The translations under genes were made by a program, and so were the position numbers. This document shows positions 59,239-64,000 of a stretch of DNA of 64,000 nucleotides, in pieces. This stretch comes from Pokkaliibacter sp046614695 (GTDB taxonomy: Bacteria > Pseudomonadota > Gammaproteobacteria > Pseudomonadales > Balneatricaceae), in NCBI RefSeq assembly GCF_046614695.1, contig NZ_JBKKHQ010000012.1:310001-374000 (forward strand), written 5' to 3'. Every line of letters begins with the position of its first letter. Position 1 is the first letter of the stretch. The notes beneath the pieces were generated by a model. The model was given only the letters and a program-made list of their open reading frames with translations, did not search any database and had not been told where the DNA came from.

Positions 59239-60129
59239 TTAATAATTATTGGTATCCACCGGCGGCAGGCTCATCAGGGCAGGCACAGCTTTGCGCTGCC
59301 AGTGTGCGACTGCCCAGCTAAGTTGCTCCTGAACCGGAGCGTTAGCAAGCGTTGCAGGAAGCGGCTGCCCCAGACAACGAATCGCTTGTGATAAAAGTCG
59401 GGCGCTTGAGTGTGCATCCAGAGCGGGCGCCAGGTTCTGTTTGCTCAGTTTCTGGCCGGTTTCACTCAAAATTACCGGGATGTGGCTCCAATGAGGATGC
59501 GGCATTCCAAGGTTGCGTTGCAGCTGATATTGCCAGGGGGTTGAGTCCAGAAGGTCCGAGCCGCGCACAATATGCGTGACACCTTGGTCGGCATCATCGC
59601 AAACGACGGCCAGCTGATAGGCATAAAGGCCATCCTTGCGCTTGATAACGGCATCGCCGCAAAGGCCTAGTGCCACGTGTTGCTGACCGAGAATGCCATC
59701 ATCAAACGTGAAGGGGGCGTCGGGCATGTGAATACGCAGGGCGCAGTCTTTAGGGCTGTCCGGCGGATAGGCCCGGCAGTAGCCATCATAAAGGAGCTCT
59801 GTTCGTTGTTTGACCTGGGTGCGGGAGCACTGGCAGGGATAGGCTTGCTTCTGGCTAAGGAGTTGATCCAGAGCTGACTCGTAACGTGCGTAGCGCTGGC
59901 TTTGATACAGCACTGCACCATCCCAATGCAGACTAAACGCTTCGAGTGTTCGGAGAATTTCATCGGCTGCGCCGGGCATTTCACGGGGAGGGTCAATATC
60001 TTCGATACGAACCAGCCACAGGCCGTTGTTGGCGTGTGCATCAAGATAGCTGGCGATAGCCGCCACAAGTGAACCGAAGTGTAAAAGCCCAGTCGGGGAG
60101 GGGGCAAAGCGACCGATATAACCAGACAT
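59239..60129 (-). CDS. gluQ: Glutamyl-Q tRNA(Asp) synthetase
   Basis: Attaches glutamate to the queuosine base of tRNA-Asp. The 296-residue protein is a GluRS catalytic domain without the anticodon-binding part. It has GRFAPSPTGLLHFGSLVAAI (HFGS replacing HIGH), the Cys-containing zinc site PCQCSRTQ and YCRAY, and KLSKQ as the second signature. The dksA-gluQ arrangement is shared with Pseudomonas and E. coli; a hairpin lies between the two. Confidence 0.94.
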   Translation of the reverse strand: MSGYIGRFAPSPTGLLHFGSLVAAIASYLDAHANNGLWLVRIEDIDPPREMPGAADEILRTLEAFSLHWDGAVLYQSQRYARYESALDQLLSQKQAYPCQCSRTQVKQRTELLYDGYCRAYPPDSPKDCALRIHMPDAPFTFDDGILGQQHVALGLCGDAVIKRKDGLYAYQLAVVCDDADQGVTHIVRGSDLLDSTPWQYQLQRNLGMPHPHWSHIPVILSETGQKLSKQNLAPALDAHSSARLLSQAIRCLGQPLPATLANAPVQEQLSWAVAHWQRKAVPALMSLPPVDTNNY

Positions 60130-60158
60130 GTCGATTGCCTGTGGTGAGTTCTAAACAG

Positions 60159-60186
60159 CGACAGCCCTTCGGGTGAAGGGCTGTCG
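60159..60186 (-). terminator. Hairpin between dksA and gluQ, partial terminator
   Basis: CGACAGCCCTTC (60159-60170) pairs perfectly over 12 bases with GAAGGGCTGTCG (60175-60186). On the minus strand only CTGTTTAG follows, so the T tract is weak. It probably ends some dksA transcripts while letting others continue into gluQ. Confidence 0.6.
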
Positions 60187-60195
60187 GTTCAGGGC

Positions 60196-60627
60196 TTAGC
60201 CGCCCATCTGTTTCTCTTTCATCTCAGCAAGTGTTTTGCAGTCGATGCACAGAGTTGCGGTGGGGCGTGCTTCCAGTCGACGGATACCGATTTCGATACC
60301 GCAGGAGTCGCAGTAGCCGTAATCGTCCTCTTCCAGACGCTCCAGCGCTTCAGAGATTTTCTTGGTCAGCTTGCGTTCACGATCGCGCGCGCGCAGTTCC
60401 AGGCTGAATTCTTCTTCCTGGCTGGCACGGTCGTTCGGGTCAGCAAAGTTGTTCGCTTCTTCCTGAAGATGGTGAACCGTACGGTCTACCTCTTCCATCA
60501 GCTCTTGTTTCCAGCCTAGCAGGATTTGGGTGAAGTGGGCCTTTTGGGCCTCGTTCATATATTCCTCATCCGCTTTGGCCTGATAAGGCTGAAAGTTTTT
60601 TAGAAAAGAGGAATTACTATTGGGCAT
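60196..60627 (-). CDS. dksA: RNA polymerase-binding transcription factor DksA
   Basis: Acts with ppGpp at ribosomal and amino acid promoters. The 143-residue protein has the coiled coil with its acidic tip in NFADPNDRASQEEEF, and the four-Cys zinc finger (CDSCG and CIDCK, each with two Cys). Length is close to E. coli DksA (151). An in-frame Met further inside (MNEAQK, about residue 24) is an alternative start, but the first ATG is kept because the sequence EEYMNEAQKAHF is normally internal. Confidence 0.96.
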   Translation of the reverse strand: MPNSNSSFLKNFQPYQAKADEEYMNEAQKAHFTQILLGWKQELMEEVDRTVHHLQEEANNFADPNDRASQEEEFSLELRARDRERKLTKKISEALERLEEDDYGYCDSCGIEIGIRRLEARPTATLCIDCKTLAEMKEKQMGG

Positions 60628-60889
60628 AACACAGCCTCACTCATCACTTAGCTGTTACAGACCCATCGTTTTTTCTGCCGACAAAGACTAAATGCCTGCA
60701 AACAATGGGGTCTCTCGCAAAGGCGAAACAACCTACCAGATTATTTAATGTGGCTCCACAGGTTTTTTTGCATATTCGATCTTAGTCTTAACTGGCCCTC
60801 ATTCTCCTGACGGTGGCGGGATATCCGGCGAATGTGACGGCCCCGTGATAGAATCCCGGGCTTTTATTGTCTGCTGTGAGGAAGTGGGA

Positions 60890-62062
60890 ATGACATCGCC
60901 ATCCTGGGCTCGCCGAGTTGACCAGATTGAATCCTTCAAGGTTATGGATTTGCTGCAGCGTGCGAAAACGCTGGAAGCCTCCGGACATGATGTTATTCAC
61001 ATGGAAATTGGTGAGCCGGACTTCACGACAGCGCCCAGTATTGTCGAGGCTGGTCAGCAGGCGCTGGCGACAGGAAAAACTCAGTATACGCCAGCCCCGG
61101 GCATTCCCGCTCTGCGCGAGGCGATAAGCCAGCACTACCGGCAGAGCTATGGCCTTGAGATTCCTGCTTCGCGGATCATTGTGACGGCCGGAGGCTCTGG
61201 CGGTCTGATGCTGTTAAGCGCATTGCTCGCTAACCCCGGTGATAGCTGGATGATGGCCGATCCCGCCTATCCTTGTAATCGTCAGTTCCTGCGCGTGGTG
61301 GGCGCCCAGGCCAAGATGGTGGCGACTAAACCAGAAGAAGGTTTTGTGTTAACTCCCGAACAGGTCGACAAGCACTGGACGGCAGAGGTCACCGGGTTGC
61401 TGCTGGCATCTCCGGCTAATCCGACAGGTTATGTGATGAGCCAGCAGGAGTTGGCCGCGATCAGCGAAGTCGTATCGGCAAAAGGCGGGCACTTTATTGT
61501 CGATGAGATTTATCACGGCCTCAGTTATGGGCAGGAGGCGCCAACGGCGCTTTCCGTGAATGATCAGGCCTTTGTCATTAATAGCTTCTCGAAGTATTTC
61601 GGTATGACAGGCTGGCGTCTGGGCTGGATTGTGGCGCCTGAGTGGGCTGTCGAGCCTCTGGAGCGTCTGGCTCAGAATCTCTTTATTTCAGCGCCAAGCA
61701 TTGCTCAATACGCTGCGCTTGCCTGCTTTGAAACAGAAACGCGTCTTGTGCTGGAGGAGCGTCGTGCGGCCTTTGCCAAGCGTCGTGATTTCCTGCTGCC
61801 AGCCCTTCGTGAGCTTGGTTTCAATGTGCCTTTTGAGCCGCAAGGCGCTTTTTATATCTACGCGGATGTTTCTGCGATAACCCCAGACAGCTACCGATTC
61901 TGCTTTGATCTGCTGGAAGCCGAAGGCGTCGCCATTACCCCGGGAGCTGACTTCGGTCATGCCAGCCCTGAGCGTTATATTCGCTTTGCCTACACGACCT
62001 CACTTGAGCGTTTGCAAGAAGCAGTGAGCCGTATCGCTCGCTTCATCGAGGCAGGCACCTGA
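60890..62062 (+). CDS. PLP-dependent class I/II aminotransferase
   Basis: A 390-residue fold-type I aminotransferase. Visible are VIHMEIGEPDF, the PLP-contact SPANPTGYVM, VDEIYHGL, and the Schiff-base Lys in NSFSKYFGMTGWRLGWIV, with the substrate-carboxylate Arg in RYIRFAYTTS near the end. The closest family is AspC/AlaA-like; the true substrate is unknown. GAGGAA precedes ATG 60890; the open frame upstream is not conserved. It overlaps sfsA by one base (TGATG). A similar aminotransferase sits beside dksA in Pseudomonas. Confidence 0.9.
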   Translation: MTSPSWARRVDQIESFKVMDLLQRAKTLEASGHDVIHMEIGEPDFTTAPSIVEAGQQALATGKTQYTPAPGIPALREAISQHYRQSYGLEIPASRIIVTAGGSGGLMLLSALLANPGDSWMMADPAYPCNRQFLRVVGAQAKMVATKPEEGFVLTPEQVDKHWTAEVTGLLLASPANPTGYVMSQQELAAISEVVSAKGGHFIVDEIYHGLSYGQEAPTALSVNDQAFVINSFSKYFGMTGWRLGWIVAPEWAVEPLERLAQNLFISAPSIAQYAALACFETETRLVLEERRAAFAKRRDFLLPALRELGFNVPFEPQGAFYIYADVSAITPDSYRFCFDLLEAEGVAITPGADFGHASPERYIRFAYTTSLERLQEAVSRIARFIEAGT

Positions 62063-62769
62063 TGAAGTGGCCTGTACCTCTGCAGCAAGGTGTGCTCATC
62101 AAGCGTTATAAACGTTTTCTGGCGGACATTCAGACCCGTGACGGGCGCTTTCTGACGATTCACTGCCCCAATACCGGCTCCATGCGCAACTGTGGTGAAG
62201 CAGGGTCGACAGTCTGGTTTTGGGACTCTGAAGACCCCAAACGCAAATTGCCCTGTACCTGGGAACTGGTCGATACCCAGCCCGGCGGACTTGCCTGCAT
62301 TAATACCCAGCGAGCCAATCAGGTGGTGAAAGAAGCGCTGTCTGCAGGCAGCATTCCTGCTCTGGCAGACTATGCCGCCGTAAAGGCGGAAGTGAAGTAT
62401 GGCAGTCAGAACAGTCGCGTGGATTTTCTGCTTACTCATGAAGGCTTGCCTGACTGCTACGTGGAAGTCAAAAGCGTGACCCTGAAAGAAAACGGCACGG
62501 GGTATTTCCCGGATGCCGTCAGTTCTCGTGCGACTCGTCACTTACAGGAGCTGGAGGAAATGATCACGGCCGGGCATCGTGCAGTGTTGCTCTTTGCCGT
62601 GATGCATACCGGCATTGATGAGGTGAGGCCTGCCGCACACATTGATCCTGCTTATGCCGCCAAGTTACGCGAAGCTATTGATGCTGGTGTTGAGGTGATG
62701 GCCTGGAAGGTCAGTATGAATACGGTGGAGGTCTGTCTGGCCGAAGACGTCCCGGTGTTACTGGATTAA
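62062..62769 (+). CDS. sfsA: DNA/RNA nuclease family protein SfsA
   Basis: A 235-residue SfsA protein, named for sugar fermentation stimulation. It has the N-terminal OB-like fold (GVLIKRYKRFLADI, HCPNTGSMRNC) and a C-terminal nuclease-like core with D-(E)VK pattern (SRVDFLLTHEG, YVEVKSVTL, FPDAVSSRATRHLQEL). Its role remains unclear; it was reported to bind DNA nonspecifically. It is coupled to the aminotransferase and meets the Rieske gene end to end, overlapping it by four bases. Confidence 0.93.
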   Translation: MKWPVPLQQGVLIKRYKRFLADIQTRDGRFLTIHCPNTGSMRNCGEAGSTVWFWDSEDPKRKLPCTWELVDTQPGGLACINTQRANQVVKEALSAGSIPALADYAAVKAEVKYGSQNSRVDFLLTHEGLPDCYVEVKSVTLKENGTGYFPDAVSSRATRHLQELEEMITAGHRAVLLFAVMHTGIDEVRPAAHIDPAYAAKLREAIDAGVEVMAWKVSMNTVEVCLAEDVPVLLD

Positions 62770-63074
62770 TCATCAATCCACAGTTGCAAGTGCTCATCGA
62801 TTTGATGGGTAACAGGTGTCAGAAACGCATTGAGACACACCTGACTCAGGCCTTCTCCAGTCACGGGATCAAAGAGTGCGCCATGGGCGGAACAGCGCCA
62901 GAGTTGCTCGCCAGACAGTGGAATATCCGCATCACTGCTGATGATAGCCTTGCCCGCATGAGGGCAGCGGTTGCGAAAAACACTGACTTCTTCACCTTGT
63001 CGATACACCAGAAAAGACTGGAGAAAGGTGGGTTGCCGCTGGGTGAGGTTGTCGAGGGAGCAGAGTAAGCGCAT
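62766..63074 (-). CDS. Small Rieske [2Fe-2S] domain protein
   Basis: A 102-residue protein that is just one Rieske domain. The cluster ligands are in RCPHAGK and CSAHGALFDPVTGEG (C-x-H and C-x2-H). It resembles the ferredoxin components of dioxygenase systems and NirD, but no oxygenase or reductase gene is nearby, so its electron partner is unknown. ATG 63074 is chosen because the frame farther upstream overlaps the divergent mrcB gene; the ribosome site is weak. It ends inside the last bases of convergent sfsA. Confidence 0.82.
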   Translation of the reverse strand: MRLLCSLDNLTQRQPTFLQSFLVYRQGEEVSVFRNRCPHAGKAIISSDADIPLSGEQLWRCSAHGALFDPVTGEGLSQVCLNAFLTPVTHQIDEHLQLWIDD

Positions 63075-63144
63075 GACGTTGCTGACAGGTCTGGTATGAT
63101 GCCAGGCTGCAGCATAAAGGAAGAAGCGAGTCCCGTCCTCCCCC

Positions 63145-64000
63145 ATGGCCAAGAAAACCCCTTCACGTCGTTCCGGTTCGACCCGTTCGAACTCAAGCCG
63201 CCGCAGTCCGCGGAAATCCACCAGTCGCCGTCGTTCACGTTCATGGCTAGGCATTCTCGGCAAGATCATGCTGGTGGGTGTCGTTTGCATGATCGGCGTG
63301 ATGGCCTATCTCGATGCCCAGATTGTTAAAAAGTTCGAGGGTAAACGCTGGGCGATTCCGGCCAAGGTCTATGCCCGCCCCATGGAGCTTTACTCGGGTC
63401 TGGCCATGACGGAAAAGCGTCTGGCGGCGGAACTGTCCTCATTGGGCTATCGTTTGGTGGACTCCGCTAAGACGGTGGGTCAGGCAAGCCATCTCTCCGG
63501 CGGGGGCTTCAGTATTTATGGGCGCAGCTTTGAGTTTGCTGATGGTAAAGAGCCTTCACGCCTGGTCAAAGTCAGCCTTAACGGTGGACGTGTTAATGGC
63601 ATGAAGGATGCCGCGGGGCGTGATGTGCCGCTGATGCGTCTGGAGCCGCAGTATATTGGCGGCTTTTACCCCAGTCAGAAGGAAGACCGCGAACTGGTCA
63701 CCTTGCAAGATGTTCCGCCACTACTGATCAAAACGCTGGTGGAAGTCGAGGATCGTAATTTCTATCATCACTTTGGTATTTCTCCGCGCGGTATTGCCCG
63801 CGCCATGCTGGCGAACATCCGTGCGGGCCGCTTTGTGCAGGGTGGTAGCACGCTGACTCAGCAGTTGGTGAAAAACTTCTATCTGGATGACAACAGCCGC
63901 AGTTTGTGGCGTAAGTTGCGCGAGGCGCCCATGGCACTGCTGCTGGAGATGCATTACAGCAAGCAGGAGATTCTTCAGGCTTACCTGAATGAAGTCTATC
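63145..64000 (+). CDS. mrcB: Penicillin-binding protein 1B, N-terminal part (partial)
   Basis: Bifunctional peptidoglycan glycosyltransferase/transpeptidase. The 285 codons visible encode a basic Ser/Arg-rich cytoplasmic tail of about 35 residues, one membrane segment (about 37-58), a UvrB-like UB2H domain, and the start of the glycosyltransferase domain with VEDRNFYHHFGISPRGIARAM (first catalytic Glu) and QGGSTLTQQLVKNFYL. The transpeptidase half lies beyond the window. ATG 63145 has no strong ribosome site; an AAGGAAG lies about 20 bases before it. Confidence 0.93.
   Translation, partial: MAKKTPSRRSGSTRSNSSRRSPRKSTSRRRSRSWLGILGKIMLVGVVCMIGVMAYLDAQIVKKFEGKRWAIPAKVYARPMELYSGLAMTEKRLAAELSSLGYRLVDSAKTVGQASHLSGGGFSIYGRSFEFADGKEPSRLVKVSLNGGRVNGMKDAAGRDVPLMRLEPQYIGGFYPSQKEDRELVTLQDVPPLLIKTLVEVEDRNFYHHFGISPRGIARAMLANIRAGRFVQGGSTLTQQLVKNFYLDDNSRSLWRKLREAPMALLLEMHYSKQEILQAYLNEVY

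Overview
The window is a stretch of core chromosome from a gammaproteobacterium. Its gene order (dksA-gluQ-cbrA-cbrB-pcnB-folK-panB-panC, murJ-ribF-ileS-lspA-fkpB, carA-carB-greA, ftsH-folP-glmM-secG, tRNA-Leu/tRNA-fMet-rimP-nusA-infB-rbfA-truB-rpsO-pnp, and the fabA/fabB unsaturated fatty acid pair) resembles Pseudomonas. Several details do not: tpiA is missing between glmM and secG, ispH is missing after fkpB, and a SulP transporter and a RegBA pair follow parC. A marine Oceanospirillales/Marinobacterium-like relative of Pseudomonas is the best guess; the genus cannot be fixed from this sequence. No phage, insertion sequence, CRISPR array or obvious horizontally acquired island was seen.

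Layout. 1-3.7 kb: the 3' end of parC, a SulP anion transporter and a RegA/RegB-type redox two-component pair. 4-10.2 kb: a Tat-exported cell wall amidase, guanine deaminase, release factor 3 and an Aer-like chemoreceptor. 10.2-14.3 kb: an XRE-cupin regulator, an RmlD-like protein lacking its catalytic Tyr, SirB2 and two lipid acyltransferases. 14.3-17.3 kb: fabB, fabA and ispB on the minus strand. 17.5-20.5 kb: rplU-rpmA-obgE-proB. 20.6-28.3 kb: rpsT, then murJ-ribF-ileS-lspA-fkpB, then smpB. 28.3-33.6 kb: carAB-greA behind a probable attenuator. 33.7-39.6 kb: yhbY, rlmE-ftsH, folP-glmM, secG. 39.6-48.5 kb: two tRNAs and the translation/RNA-decay cluster up to pnp. 48.5-54.2 kb: a cytochrome c', a thiolase, panC-panB, folK-pcnB. 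54.2-60.6 kb: the CbrAB carbon/nitrogen regulatory locus, gluQ and dksA. 60.9-64 kb: an aminotransferase, sfsA, a small Rieske protein and the start of mrcB.

The most interesting element is the gene-free 54.16-54.84 kb gap between cbrB and pcnB. Read on the minus strand it has GTAAC/GTTAC inverted repeats, then a sigma-54 promoter with exact GG-N10-GC spacing, then a region with five A-rich AAnAAnAA-type motifs and a perfect 13-bp long-range stem. This is the position and architecture of the Pseudomonas CrcZ small RNA, which sequesters Hfq and relieves carbon catabolite repression. The genome therefore appears to carry a complete CbrA-CbrB-CrcZ module. The second notable regulatory element is upstream of carA: a good sigma-70 promoter, a six-codon leader ORF with a pyrimidine-rich end, and an intrinsic terminator starting at the leader stop codon, as expected for UTP-sensitive attenuation. 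Genes were recognised by reading the translated sequence; no database search was possible.
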